The position numbers and the translations under genes were made by a program. Below are positions 1 to 11,509 of a stretch of DNA of 64,000 nucleotides, piece by piece. The notes under the pieces are model-generated. The model was not told the DNA's origin. It did not search any database and saw only the letters and a list, made by a program, of their open reading frames with translations. Each line of letters begins with the position of its first letter. Within the stretch, counting starts at the first letter, position 1. This DNA is from Chamaelirium japonicum (lineage: Eukaryota; Streptophyta; Magnoliopsida; Liliales; Melanthiaceae): assembly GCA_947650365.1 (NCBI GenBank), contig OX393551.1:89130697-89194696 (forward strand), written 5' to 3'.

Positions 1-1760
1 ACACAAAAAAAAGGGGCCCACCCCCCCCCCCCCCCCTCTCCTCTTAGAAATTGTGCCCCCTCCCCATATGGAGGTGTGGCCAGCCATAGGAGGGAAAAGA
101 AAAAAAAAAGAAAGAAAATAAAAAGAAAAAGAAAAATCCTAACCGCCTAGATGCGGGGGGAGGTGACGTGGACGTCTACGCAACCGTAGATCCGCGACGA
201 TCTCTCGATCCGACGGACAAGATGATATCGTGTCGCCATGTAATCGAAAAGTACAAAGATGACAACTTATCTTCAAAGATCAAGTCATAACAAGTTCATA
301 ACCATCCCCACAAAAATAAGAAAAGGGATCAAATTTGTTTCCCCCAAATAAGGAAACAATATCTTGATGGTTATGGGGATAGATATTGGATAAAATAAAA
401 ACAATCACAGCCATATCTCTCCCAACCTCCCCCTTGCCTATAAATAGAAGGGGTGGGGGAAGGCATAAATGGGTTGAAAGTTAAAGACAAGAAGGCTCTA
501 CAAAAAGGGAGCTCCAACGCTTGAAGACCGAAGGCTTCGTGAGGAACAAGAAGACGCATCCCCAATAAAGCGGTGTCGCCCATCAAAGTCCTCATCAAAG
601 CAAAGGCCTTGCACTCGAAGATCAAAGCTTCAACTCCTCGCACGAAAAAGAAAGCTTGGAGAAGAAGGCCTGGAGTCATTATCACCCCGACGTCTCCAAC
701 AATCTTCATCAACGCCAAAGACGCCACAAGCAAAGGTCGGAGAAGAAGATCGAAGCCGACAGCACCCCGTCGTCTTCAACAAAGATGTCGACTCCTCGCA
801 TGAAGAAGAAAGCTTGGAGAAGAAGGTCTGAAGCCGGTGTTACCCCCACCGTCTTCATCAACAAAAGTTGACGCTACAACCGTCGCACGAATATCAGTGC
901 TATCTCCGCTGTCTTTATCAACAAAAGCTAACGCCACAACCATCATACGGAGATCCATGCTACCCTCGCCATCTTCAAAAGATGCCTTCGACTTCGATCA
1001 CGCCAAAGAAGCCTAGAGAAGAAGAAAAGCCAAAGTCGATGCCATAACCGTCGCACAGAGATCGGTGCTACACCCGTCATCTTCAAAAGAAGCCTTCGAC
1101 TTCAATCACGCCAAAGAAGTCCAGAGAAAAAGAAAAGTCAAAGTCGACGCTACAACCGTCATTTCCGAAATCCATCCCCAAGAAGCCAGAATATTAAAGA
1201 AGCCTTGGAGACGTAGCCATCACCGTTCGAGAAGAAGATCAAGCCAATGCCAAAGCAAAAGCCAACGCAAAAAGCCGAAGCAAAAGCACCGGTAAAGCCC
1301 GCGTCAAAGCAACGCACGTGCCAAAGCCAAGCAACAACAACTGTCACAAGCAAAGCACCGCACGTTCTAGTCGATACGACGCGAACTCCGGAAGAACTAA
1401 AGCATCGCAAGCCTCTACCCGTTTACGTTCAAGTGCAAGCGCCAAAGCAAAGCAAAAGCCAGAGCCACACCAAAGCTGGCGCTAGAAGCACGATCGACGC
1501 CGCGAACCGAAGATCGAGGACGCCGAGATCTAGCAAGAGCTAAGGGAGACACGAAAACCGAGAAGCGAAGCCAAAAATCTCCTAGCCGAGAAAGCGCAAA
1601 GCACGGAAGGGACAAAAGCAACGGCGAAGACTCCTTAGCCTCTTAAGAAACTCTCACCCTATAAAGATCTCTGTCCTGGGCAAACCCTTCAGAGCTCTCA
1701 CACGAAACAACGTGGAGACGCGAATCAAAGGGACCCTCCAGAGGATCTCTCCCACAATCT
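1..1760 (+). mobile_element. Gypsy-type LTR fragment (family LTR-X)
   Basis: This stretch matches, module for module, the LTR at 58720-60600. Shared modules are the purine-rich A/G tract after a 'gtggccagcca' motif, the 'ctctcgatccgacggacaag' block, the repeated GAAGAAGAAAGCTTGGAGAAG-like units, the AAAGCAAAAGCCA tract and the 'gggaccctccagaggat' block. It is on the same strand as the 58.7-kb copy. Its left end is cut by the window, and homology stops after 'cccacaatct' at about 1760, so the LTR end is replaced or diverged. ORFs here are low-complexity Lys/Ser/Arg-rich and are not taken as genes. The family match is seen in the sequence; the gypsy assignment is inferred from the 58.7-kb copy. 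Confidence 0.7.
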
Positions 1761-2033
1761 ATGGGAGATGAATACCCTATATAAATATGCTTGTTAGCTC
1801 ATTAAAGTAAGATAGTGAGAGCTCTTTTGTAGCCAAAAGCTTTTGGAGAGGAAAACCCCTACATTGGGCAACTATTTACTTCCCTCTCTCTTTTATTTTA
1901 GGTGCTTTGATTTGTATTCATCAAGGGATTTAAGTTGTGATTCATGCTAGAGTAGTTTTTCCTAATCCCTCCACCAATTGGAGATTGAAATCCATCCATC
2001 CCCTCTGTTCTTATCGATCTATTGATTGTGAGA

Positions 2034-2236
2034 TTTTTTTTTTTTTTTGAGATCGGCGAGTGTCCCGAAACCTTTCGGGCAATGGCCCACTTTAGGCTAG
2101 GACTAATCCCTCCGGGGGTGAAGCCCGACCCATTCGGCAATTCCCACTTCACTCCTGGGTAAATCGAGGGGAGGAAGAGTTGAACCCACAACCTCCTCAC
2201 CAAAGCATCAGTTGCTTTGCCAACTCTCCTATCCCC
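2034..2236 (-). mobile_element. tRNA-derived SINE
   Basis: Read on the minus strand the element starts GGGGATAGGAGAGTTGGC (box-A like), carries GGGTTCAACTCTTCC (box-B like, about 50 bases on) and ends in a run of about 16 A (T on plus, 2034-2049). The order of a polymerase-III split promoter, a body and an A tail at about 200 bp is the SINE layout. No clear target duplication was found. Confidence 0.7.
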
Positions 2237-2877
2237 TGGTGGGTATTTTGGCATGCCGTAAGATTTCTCAAGAGAAGCTTCTCTTCAAATATATCTCGTT
2301 GGGAAGGGTCCCTTCGAGCGAGCATCACAAGAACATGATGGTACATCTAAGTGTGGTGGATTGATGGCTTGTGGTCCCAACTCGAAGGTGCATCCGAGTT
2401 TTGATTGATCGAAGATGTTCTTTCAGTCGTGAGGTTCTCCACATAGAATCGACAGTGAAGCATATATCATCACCAGAAACGTCCGATACAAGGGTTGCAA
2501 CAAGGAGCATTCGGAGGATAGGTGACAACATGCGAGAGAAAGCCAGCAATAGTCTTGGTGAGTTTGTTTTAGGAGCAACCAGACTTTCTAGAGGGGTATA
2601 CACTTAAGAACTTGTATAACACCATAGTTCTATAGTGGATTGCCTTATCTATGCGAAAGCACCATGGTTTTTACCTTTCGGTTTCCAGTAAAAATTCACA
2701 TGTGTAATGTTTTTATTATTTTTGGGTTAATGTGTAAGAGGTCCCTAACACAGATCTATCCCGTGAATAGGACCCTCTAAAGTTTCTTTTAGCCTAAGGT
2801 CCCTGCTTTTTGTAGTAAATCCGAAATTACCCTTTTCCTCTCTCTTCTCTCATGTCTCTCTCGACACGACCACCGTC

Positions 2878-3075
2878 GATGAGGAGGGAGGTGGGGCTCC
2901 GGTTGGTGCATCGCACCCCACCCCGACGGCAGTCACCGCCAGTGAGGAGGTAGGAGGTGGGGGTCCGATTGGTGCATCGCACCCCACTCCGACGGCTGCC
3001 ACCACTGACCGGTCCATCACACCCCAGCTCGACGGCAGCCATCGTTGGTGAGGAGGGAGGAGGTGGGGTTCGGTG
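2878..3075. repeat. GC-rich imperfect tandem repeat, about 63-bp unit
   Basis: Units of the form 'gaggaggNaggaggtggggNtccg' plus 'ttggtgcatcgcaccccac' plus 'gacggc' start near 2878 and 2941, with a degenerate one near 3046. Confidence 0.6.
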
Positions 3076-3259
3076 GCAGCGAGCAGTAAAGGTGGCCAGA
3101 TCTGAGCCTGAGTCTGGTTCGCTATTCACTGGTTTAGTGGCATTGCAAAGAAAATTTAAAACACAATTGAGGGTGTTTTCATCAACAGGTTTTCATAGCT
3201 TAATCGATCGCTTGGTCAGGGACGGCTCACTAAGTTGTGCAACGTTTGATAACAGAGTA

Positions 3260-3264
<5 letters not shown>

Positions 3265-3318
<54 letters not shown>
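3265..3318. repeat. (CT)n microsatellite
   Basis: An uninterrupted CT dinucleotide run of about 54 bp. Confidence 0.95.
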
Positions 3319-3322
<4 letters not shown>

Positions 3323-3614
3323 CACAGATATTTCAAATTAGATTAGTGTGAAATGAAACCTTGAGGATGCTCGGGTCGTTGGCGCTACCAATAATACCAC
3401 TAATTGGCACCACTACCACTACCAACACCATCATTCCTACGATTATCCACTATCAACCTCATCGCCTCCACATCACCACAGATTGCCACTGCCTCCCACA
3501 CCGCCATATTACAAGAGAGAGAGTGTGTGAGAGAGAGAGAGACAGAGAAAGAATTTGTGTGTGTGTGTGTGATATGGACCCACAGCTTGACCCCTATCAG
3601 ATGGTTTCTTATCT

Positions 3615-5660
3615 CCATCAGTATGATGCTTGAAAACGTTCTTTGGTTGCTTGTGACCCCTTATCTTTCAATTATCCCAGTGCTTGGATTTGGATCTTCT
3701 ACTCTATCCCTTTGGTCGTTGATACTTACAGAATTTCTTAAAATTCTTTACAAAAGCAAACTGCTCCTCAGCACTACCGCTAGAATTTGGCCCTGTATCT
3801 TTAGGTTTGATGTGAGTAGTTTTAAATGCCAATTCTTTGGATTTCTTAGTCCGAGGCAAGGTTCGAAATTTTCATTTCGGTCAATATTTCGACCCCTCTG
3901 GATATGGAAATATTTCGTGGAAATATTTCGACAGTGTGAAAATATTGTGATTTTATAGAAATGGTGAAAATATTGATTTTTTAACGGAATTTTTCAGTGA
4001 ATCTCTGCATAGTCATAAACCAAGTATATATACACAATTTGGAACACTCAGATAATAATTATACCCAATCTACAGGTGTAGAGCATCAAAAAGCATGTAT
4101 TCTACATTTGAGTCTGAGTCTTTTGCAGTCTTGTTTGGTCATGTTTTGATCTATGTATTTAAAATAGCTTTTAATCTTTTTTGTGGATAAAAATATTTCC
4201 AAAATAAAGATTAGTTGATTGTTAAAATAATGCTTCAAATGATTTTGAAAACGGACTTAAAACAAGAAAGTTGTGCAAATTTGAAATCGTGCAAAAATTA
4301 TGCTGAAATGTAAAACGCTGTTTTTTTACTAAGTCTGAAAAAATGAGTTTTTATAAAGAAAAGTTTTTATACATTCAAAATTTTCTTTGACGGACCATGG
4401 TTTTCTAGATGTATTTGTAGTTCTACATCTTGTGGAATTTTTTGAGCTAAAAATGAGTTGATTTAACCACTTTTCTCAACATACAAATTTTATGAAAAAC
4501 CGAAAAAATTGTTTTCTCCTACTAAAACTGAAAACCTACTTTTTGAATTACTTGGTTTTTGATTTTTTTGATTTTTTTATTGAAATCAAATGGGGGGGTA
4601 TTTGCTTATTTACATATAATAACTTAAAGTAAAAGGAGAAAATAAAAATTATATACGTAAATAAGCTGCTGAGAACGAAACCCCCAGCCCCCTTTTATAA
4701 CCAGTCAGTCCCAACATTTCGGTGCCAAAATCCCGAAATTTCTCAAAATTTTCCGAAATTTCTCAAAATTTTCCGAAATTTTCCGAAATATCTCGAAATT
4801 TCCACGAAATATCGCGATATTTCGTGCCGACGAATATATCGTGCGAAATATCGCGATATTATCGTGATTCCTATTTCGTTCGATATCACAATAGGAATTT
4901 CGTGCCGAGGTTTGAGAAAACCAAAATATTTCACGATATTTCGTGAATTATCTCGATATTTTGTACCTTGGTCCGAGGTAAGGTTTGCTAGCTCGTAGGT
5001 CATGATATTTCGTGCAAGTTCCTCAGTCAACATTCCATACACATCATTGGACTCATCGATCGCTGTGACCTTAGGTCTGAATCTCTCCGTGACCTTAGGT
5101 TTGAATCTCTCCGGAAGAGACTGAAGGATCTTGCGATTTACTCTCAACGAAGAGATGACCTCTCCCAGACTAAAGGATTCGTTCACTACCTGCTTCAGCT
5201 TGGAGTAGAAGAAATCAAACGATCAATCATCCCCCATATTCAGATTCTCGAAAGTGATTGTCAAGCCTTGCAGTTTTGCTATACAAACAGTAAGGGTACC
5301 TTCGTGAGTTACCTTAACAAAGTCCCAAGCCTCTTTGAATGTATTCACATTTAAAATATGTCGAACTCATCTTTGATAACTCTGTAGTAGATGACATTCA
5401 GCCCTTTATTGTCTAACGAACATTGTTCTCGTTCGAATTTTGTCTACTCAAGGATCGGCTTAGGCATTACCTTGACAATACGGTTTGCATCCACTGTCAC
5501 TGATGGCTCAATCCATCCAGATTCGACAATCTCCTAGACACAGAGATCGATCGACTAAGGAATGCCCTCATCCTAGTTTCCAGAAAGGGTAATCAGGCCT
5601 ATTGAGACATGACGACCTATTGATGGCATTACCCTCACGTTGGAAATCCATAACTGCAAA
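3615..5660 (-). pseudogene. Decayed Ty1/copia gag (UBN2/DUF4219 type), split by a hAT element
   Basis: Read on the minus strand, 5660-4979 gives a degenerate copia gag. It shows the N-terminal 'PSVTVDANRI'-like segment, a stretch related to YRVIKDEFDIF, and then the UBN2-type motif LQSLPERFKPKVTAI followed by ELA. After the hAT insertion (3857-4970) the downstream part resumes at 3856-3615 with a lysine-rich FVKNFKKF-like motif of the kind that precedes the zinc knuckle in copia gags. Many stops and frameshifts are present and no protease, integrase or RT follows, so this is a relic. A copy of KVTERFRPKVTAI repeats a short segment in tandem. The family identification rests on motif recognition only. 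Confidence 0.6.
3857..4970. mobile_element. Non-autonomous hAT element, 8-bp TSD gtccgagg
   Basis: The termini read CAAGGTTCGAAAT on the left and, reverse-complemented, CAAGGTACAAAATAT on the right. Both sides are flanked by the same 8 bp, gtccgagg (3849-3856 and 4971-4978). An 8-bp duplication and a CA-starting short TIR are hAT traits. The interior has no transposase. The right third is built from tandem and inverted variants of 'ccgaaatttctcaaaatttt' and 'cgatatttcgtg'. It interrupts the copia gag relic. Confidence 0.8.
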
Positions 5661-5750
5661 AAGAAGCAACACAACAAACACAAGCAAACAAGCAAGCAAA
5701 CACGCAAACAACTTGTAAACAAAGTCAAAACACTTAGGCATGAAAACACG

Positions 5751-5762
5751 GCTCTGAAACCA
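5751..5762 (-). other. Primer-binding site of the copia relic
   Basis: On the minus strand this reads TGGTTTCAGAGC, a one-mismatch form of the initiator-Met tRNA primer site TGGTATCAGAGC. It sits 2 bases from a TG dinucleotide (5765) that would end the 5' LTR. It sets the element orientation as minus, in agreement with the gag relic. Confidence 0.6.
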
Positions 5763-5764
5763 AC

Positions 5765-7300
5765 TGAAATTCCCTAAAGAGGGGATCTAATATGGAGGTT
5801 CCTGAAGTACAAAAAGAACACTTGACCTAATTGAAATTTTCGTACATTATCATTTGCCTTTGCGGCATAATACAAACAAGCCGATGGGTTACTCTTTTAA
5901 ATCTTCTTTTATGTTCTCTTGCTAACTACTCGCTCTTTTAAAGGTTTTCAGTTAGATGGAAAGGGAGGTATTCTCCTCTTATCTCAAAGACACAAGCACA
6001 TGTGAGGACCTAGGAGGCAAGCTACGTGCGCAAGGTTTAAACATGCAAGGATCAAGCAGTAAAGTAAAGCATGCAGTAAAGGAAACCACGACGACACCGT
6101 GATCCCAAAGATGCAAGTGATTCACTAGAAAGGTGAAATTACAAGAGTATAGAGAGTTATCATGATAGATCTGTGGCGATTCACAATTGAATCTTGACAA
6201 ATCCACGAAGAGGCATTTCACGGCGTTGCTCGGCCCGACGCTCCACGACCATCGTTCACAATATCTTGTAACCTCCTTTACTTAAACGTCCTTGCCACCT
6301 CAGACATATAAGCACCGCTAGCTTCACACCCAACTTCTAAATACACAATACAAGTACTTGATCCACACAAGGCATCCACCACCCTATTCCCTAAGGATAC
6401 ACCCTAGGGTTCTGCTCCACCAAATCCACAACATTAGGAACCATACAAGGATTTGTCTCTCTCAATTCCCTATGAAAAGACCCTAGGATTCTACCCCCAC
6501 CGAATCCACAATGGTGGGAATCTTACAAGGATTTCTTACTCCCTTCACAAGAGCGATCCAAATCCATGGGATTTCATGGAATGATTCAAAAGACTCAAAT
6601 CGGTGGGAAAGGGCTAAAATTAAGCTCCAAAAACATCCATTACAAGAGGGATAGGGGACTGAAAGTGGTCCGAATGAATAATCGCTCTGACCAAATCAAA
6701 AGCCTCAAGGTAGTGCACAAAAATCCTCAAATGTTCGAGGAGTGATTAAAACTCGCACTAGATGAAAACCTCGATTCAAATAAAAGGGGAGCAAAAGGTT
6801 GGCTTTAGATCTGCTCCCAAAATATTTCCTTCCAGCCTTTTTTCTAACGAGAGAAACCAACCTATATATAGGTGTCTCACCCAACCATTTTCAGTAATTA
6901 GATATGGCCATCCAACGGTTGGAAATCAGCCAAAGGGGCTGATTTTCGGCTCTAGGTCTAAAGGGGTCCCGACCGCATAGAATCTCGCGATCCCGACCTT
7001 GGTCGGGACTGTAGACCCAAGTTGAACACCACTTCCCACTAGTGGTCAGGACCATGCCAAATCAGTCCGGACCACGATTGTCGCATTCCGGACCGCACAA
7101 GTGGGAGTAGGCATTCCAAAATTTAGGCAGATTTACCAAGTGAGGATCTTCACCTAGGGAAAAACCGTAAATCTGTCAAAACACATCACAATCTAGGAAA
7201 CCCGAAAACTCCGTCAAACCAATATTTTGACTATAAAAATATTTTTAAATAGGCACGGACCTCTAAAAGCGTAAGAGAGACAAATCTACAAAATCACATG
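5765..7300 (-). repeat. Presumed 5' LTR of the copia relic (outer end unresolved)
   Basis: The inner edge is fixed by the adjacent primer site. The interior contains two related copies of a 'ccctaggNttctNcNccac' plus 'cgaatccacaa' plus 'acaaggattt' block (about 6400-6470 and 6480-6535). No second LTR is in the window, so the outer end is a guess. No gene is seen. Confidence 0.35.
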
Positions 7301-8220
7301 CAAATCGACGAAAACGGTTTCGCAATCAAAACACAAACTAAACACTTTACACCACAGTGGGTTTGAAACATGGTACAAGAGCAAGTGGGTGTGCGAGCTA
7401 GACAGTCCGATCTCATCATGATATTGTGCTGCATTGCAGAAGTCTTTAATGGGTTGTGAATGCACATGCTGTCCTAACTCAACGGTTACACAAACCTCAC
7501 CAAGTCGGTTTGCGCTCACAAATTTTGCTAACAAAAAAATGTTCAGCATACGGGATAATAGAAGGTAAATGTGGGCACCAACGTGGTGCACATACTACAC
7601 AAGAATATTCAATGTGTACAACCTCTTACATTCTTTAGCACAATAAGTAGTTGTAAAATTTGCTATGTGATCTATCTAGTGGGGTGGGACAGTAACCCAC
7701 AGTTTGTCTTAGAAGTTCCTACAACTGAGGCCCATTAAAGAAGCTAGCTAGAGTTTGGTGGAGGCATCCTAAAGCTACACTGCTGCTCATGCTTTCGGTA
7801 TCTTTAATCTAAAGGTTCTAATCCCATCCCATCTTAGAATCAAAATTATCCTGTAATGATCTTTAGTGTAGTGTCGTATCAAATGGCCCAGTCAGTTGAT
7901 AACAAATCAGAACAACCCATCCATCAACCTCCCATGCATATTCTAACCAAAAGAATAAATTCCATCCTCCACCAAGCCTTGAACTTGATGCCACATGCAC
8001 AATGAGATATATGCTCTTCAAATTCCCAAAAAGGCCTCCCACAGGCACTGCCTCCTCAAAACCCTTCTTACCACTTGCACTACTTTGGATGAATATGCTC
8101 CTTAATTCCCAAGTAAAGGAGAGATTCCCATATCAGCTTATTGGAATTTGGGTACAATCCTTCAACATGGCATCTAGAGAGAGAGAGAGAGAGATGGTCT
8201 CACTCAGAGCTTCTTTGCAT

Positions 8221-8255
<35 letters not shown>

Positions 8256-8460
8256 GCTAACTCAGTCAGGGTTTCTTTGCATTTCTTCTACTGTTCAACA
8301 ACTATGTCCAATTCTAGGCACTAGGGTGTTTTGTGGGAAGTGACTAGAAGCAGAAAAAGGCAGATCAATTCAATTATTTAATATACTAAAAAGATATGCA
8401 CACCCCCCACCCCACTAGGTCACAGCTAGTGGCATCACCCATCACCCCTTTGGGTGTTTG
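7300..8460. other. Intergenic, no gene recognised
   Basis: ORFs here are short and unlike known proteins. The stretch ends in two (GA)n tracts, about 8171-8193 and 8222-8252, each followed by a near-copy of a 'gatgg' plus 'ctNactcag' plus 'ttctttgcat' block. This is a local duplication of about 60 bp just upstream of the HAD gene promoter. Confidence 0.5.
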
Positions 8461-8465
8461 GTTTG

Positions 8466-8473
8466 TATAAATA
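8466..8473 (+). promoter_or_regulatory. TATA box of the HAD-type nucleotidase gene
   Basis: TATAAATA lies about 840 bp before the coding start. Transcription would begin near 8495-8505. A plausible leader exon ends near 8568 at 'gtttggag/gtaatc', and the leader intron contains the (CT)n tract at 8881-8920. The acceptor would lie just before the 'acattagaattcat' block near 9244. This is inference from position and splice signals. Confidence 0.5.
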
Positions 8474-8884
8474 GGTCCCCTGTAAGCTAGTTTGAATCAT
8501 CAGATCGAGCCCTTACAGATCGACTTGTGGAAATTAAGTGTTTCCTCATTTTTCAACATTTGTTTGGAGGTAATCCTCTTCATTTTTCCATATGTGCAGT
8601 CTGCTTATTCCTCGGCCTATGGTGTTTAGGCATGAAAAGGATCTCTGGTTTGAGAAGGAAAATGGGTCTCTCTCGTGACTCATCTTCATTCTTGTCCCCA
8701 TTCTTGATTCTTCCACCCTTTTGTTTCTTGTTCTTGTTAACTTTTTTGCCATTGTTCATTGTGGGTTTATTGTATCTAGTTTTTCTTTTCTTTTCTTCTT
8801 ATATACTTAGTTTGATGCTGACTTTTGAATTGTCTAAGTATTTATCCAATTTAGCATTTAGATTCTCAGTTCAAAATTCCTATT

Positions 8885-8924
<40 letters not shown>

Positions 8925-9308
8925 TGTTGCTTCTATGTCCTTCCACTGTTCTCCTATTGTGTTCTTTAAAATAAAATTTCTAATCGAGAAATATTGACAA
9001 ATTACCCATTTTTTCTTTGTTTATTTACTGATTGGTGCAATCTAACAAATGAGGACTTCATATTAGCCATTGTTACATTAGTTCGGATGCTTGTAGAGTT
9101 GCATTCATATTGCTTCCTTATAAGTCTGTGAGGGTTGAAATTCTTAACAGATGGACTCTGCAAGTGGAGCCAAGTATGAGTGCTTGTTGATCGGTGCGTT
9201 TTCAAAACCATCCACAATATCACATTAGTAGAAAGAGCTCATGCCAGACATTAGAATTCATCTCTCAAAGATACAGATTTGCTTCTTAGATCTGTTCTGT
9301 TGTGTGTT

Positions 9309-11204
9309 ATGGCTTCAGATATGGATGATACCTTGTATCCTCAGAGTTCGGGTCTCAACTTAGCTTGCCGCAAGAACATACAAGGTGATTTTCTTAATAC
9401 AATCATATCACCTACTTTGAACATGCTTCATCTTATGTAATAGGGCAAATATAAAAATCTCCCCCGAACTATGCAACTCATTTCATACTGGTCCCTCAGC
9501 TTTTTTTCTTTTGAACAATTTAAACCCTGAGCTATGCTCCGTCTGCATTTAGCCCTCTATCAACTGTCATCCCAAAAATACGCTTATCAATTTCCAATAA
9601 GACTTGGATGGTGTTAAAAATATTTAGCTTATGCTTACTAGGATGAGGGTATCTTTAAGGTAAAAGTTGACGGAGGGGGACTAAATGCAGATGGAACATA
9701 GTTCGGCATTCACATTGTTAAAAGAAAAAAAATTAGGCACAATATGAAATGAGGTTCATAGTTCATGGGAGTATTTTGTAATATTACAAATTACTTCTTC
9801 GTTTTTTTTTTTTATTACAATGTTCATAACCTGCTTTTGTTTGTAATAATTGATTAGATAATGAAAGAATGAACTTTGTCAAGCAAATCTATGTTTAGCT
9901 AAAATTATATGATGCCAATGTGGAAAATACTGAATTTTTATATCAAAACCTCAGATTACATGGTGCACCATCTTCACATCGACGAAAGCCTTGTCCCAAA
10001 AATGTGCTTGGAATTGTACAAGGAATATGGAACTACAATGGCCGGTCTGAAGGTATCACTTCTAATTCTAGGTTTATGAGCCAAGTTTTATATTGAATCT
10101 ATATCTAAGTTCAGCCTACTTATTTCTTACAGATATTAGGTTTCGAATTCGACGATGATGAATTCCATGCGCATGTTCATGGGAAACTACCATACGATAT
10201 TTTGAAGCCTGATCCAGTGTTGAGGAATCTACTTCTTTCTATGCCACAACGAAAAATAGTACGCATATCTAAAAAACGTTTTTCCGGGTTATATCATTAT
10301 ATTTGGAATAAAAATGAAATGACTACCTTCAATGATCTGATTTCTGATTCACGTGTTGCATTACTTAGATCTTTACCAATGCTGACAAGGCTCACGCAGC
10401 AGAAGTTCTGAGTAGGCTGGGCTTAGAAGATTGTTTCGAAGGGGTTATATGCTTCGAAACACTTAATACACCCAATGCCTGCGATGATGGGAAGGATTCT
10501 ACTATAGCTGCAACCACTATCCAATCGTACGATCCGATCGATCACAGGCTTTTCAGTGAAAGTGATCCAGATGTCGATCCCACCAATTGCTCCGGTGCGA
10601 GTAACCCAAGACCCAATGTTCAGATTCTGTGCAAACCATCTGTCGAAGCCATTGAAGCCGCTATTCGGATTGCAAATATTGATCCAAAAAGAACAGTAAG
10701 ACAAGCTATTATAAAGATCTTCTATTTTGACTCCAATTATTTCACCTACCTACGGGTGACTGAAATTTGTCTACATCCAGATTTTCTTCGATGATAGTGC
10801 ACGAAATATAGCAGCAGGAAAGGCAGCAGGACTCAATACCATCATTGTAAGTCGATGATACTGCTATCCAATGGTTGATAAGAGTACCTTCATGTAGCTA
10901 ATGCTCAACTACTTAGAAATTTAGTAGCCGTGATTCTGTTTTATCTTAGAAGTGACAAAATATATAAAGTTCGTTAGCCATAGCCTAATAAATATAAGAA
11001 GTCTGAAGATTCATGATGATAACGCCACGAAAGTGAATTTGGATGCAGGTTGGGAGCTCAGTGCTGGTTCCGGGGGCAGATCTTGCTCTTGAGAGCATAC
11101 ACAACATCAAGGAAGCACTACCCGAGTTGTGGGAGGATGATGGAGAGCAGTTAGATACAGTTCTCTCGTCCACCACTGCGGCTGAAACAATAGTCCTTGC
11201 TTAG
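9309..11204 (+). CDS. HAD-superfamily pyrimidine-5'-nucleotidase-like hydrolase (SDT1/Phm8-like plant family)
   Basis: Six coding exons with GT-AG borders join in frame: 9309-9384, 9955-10052, 10133-10258, 10369-10695, 10781-10846 and 11049-11204, giving 282 residues. Visible HAD motifs are DMDDTLYP (nucleophile D4, acid/base D6), FTNADKAH (motif II, T103), ILCKPSVEA (motif III lysine, K189) and FFDDSARN (motif IV, D213/D214). The cap region LYKEYGTTMAG and the block LKPDPVLRNLLLSMPQRK are typical of the plant homologues of yeast Sdt1/Phm8 (pyrimidine nucleotidase-type, Mg-dependent phosphohydrolases, probably cytosolic). One oddity is the start: relatives usually have a hydrophobic strand (CLLF-like) and about 15-20 residues before the nucleophile. 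Here the ATG is only three codons upstream, and the open frame before it (back to a TAG near 9251) has no other ATG. The N-terminus may be truncated or mis-started. The substrate is unproven. Confidence 0.85.
9444..9790. mobile_element. Foldback MITE in intron 1 of the HAD gene
   Basis: The two halves are inverted repeats of each other. 'gaactatgcaactcatttcata' on the left matches 'gaactatgaacctcatttcata' read backwards from the right, and the 'ctatgNtccNtctgcattta' block appears in both arms. The arms are about 130 bp with a short centre. It lies wholly inside intron 1 (9385-9954). Confidence 0.75.
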
Positions 11205-11313
11205 ACATCAATGTATATGGACTCCTTGCTGCTCTTTCTATGTTGAATGAGAGAAGATAGGAGGATCGTTGTTTACGTTAACGAATGAAAGATAAAATAA
11301 ATGCCTGATCATT

Positions 11314-11315
<2 letters not shown>

Positions 11316-11359
<44 letters not shown>
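11316..11359. repeat. (AT)n microsatellite
   Basis: A pure AT run about 110 bp after the HAD gene stop codon. Confidence 0.95.
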
Positions 11360-11361
<2 letters not shown>

Positions 11362-11509
11362 TACAGTTAATGACTAATGGTGGAGCTTTTCCCTATCTGA
11401 CTCTTCGTTCCTTCAATTTTATAGTAGCTTCTTTGAACCTAACTTTGATGTTATGCTCCATTATGACTAAACGCAGCACAATCCATCTAACTAAATAAAC
11501 AAAGAAAAG

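Larger units (their letters stand above)
2237..3856. other. Non-coding stretch with retroelement debris
   Basis: No convincing gene is seen. Around 2590-2720 the sequence resembles a plant copia LTR end (a 'ctatagtggatt' block followed by a 'gtggtttttacc'-like block), but no matching partner is present. A GC-rich tandem array (2878-3075) and a (CT)n tract (3265-3318) lie inside. From about 3615 the copia gag remnant listed below begins. Confidence 0.4.
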
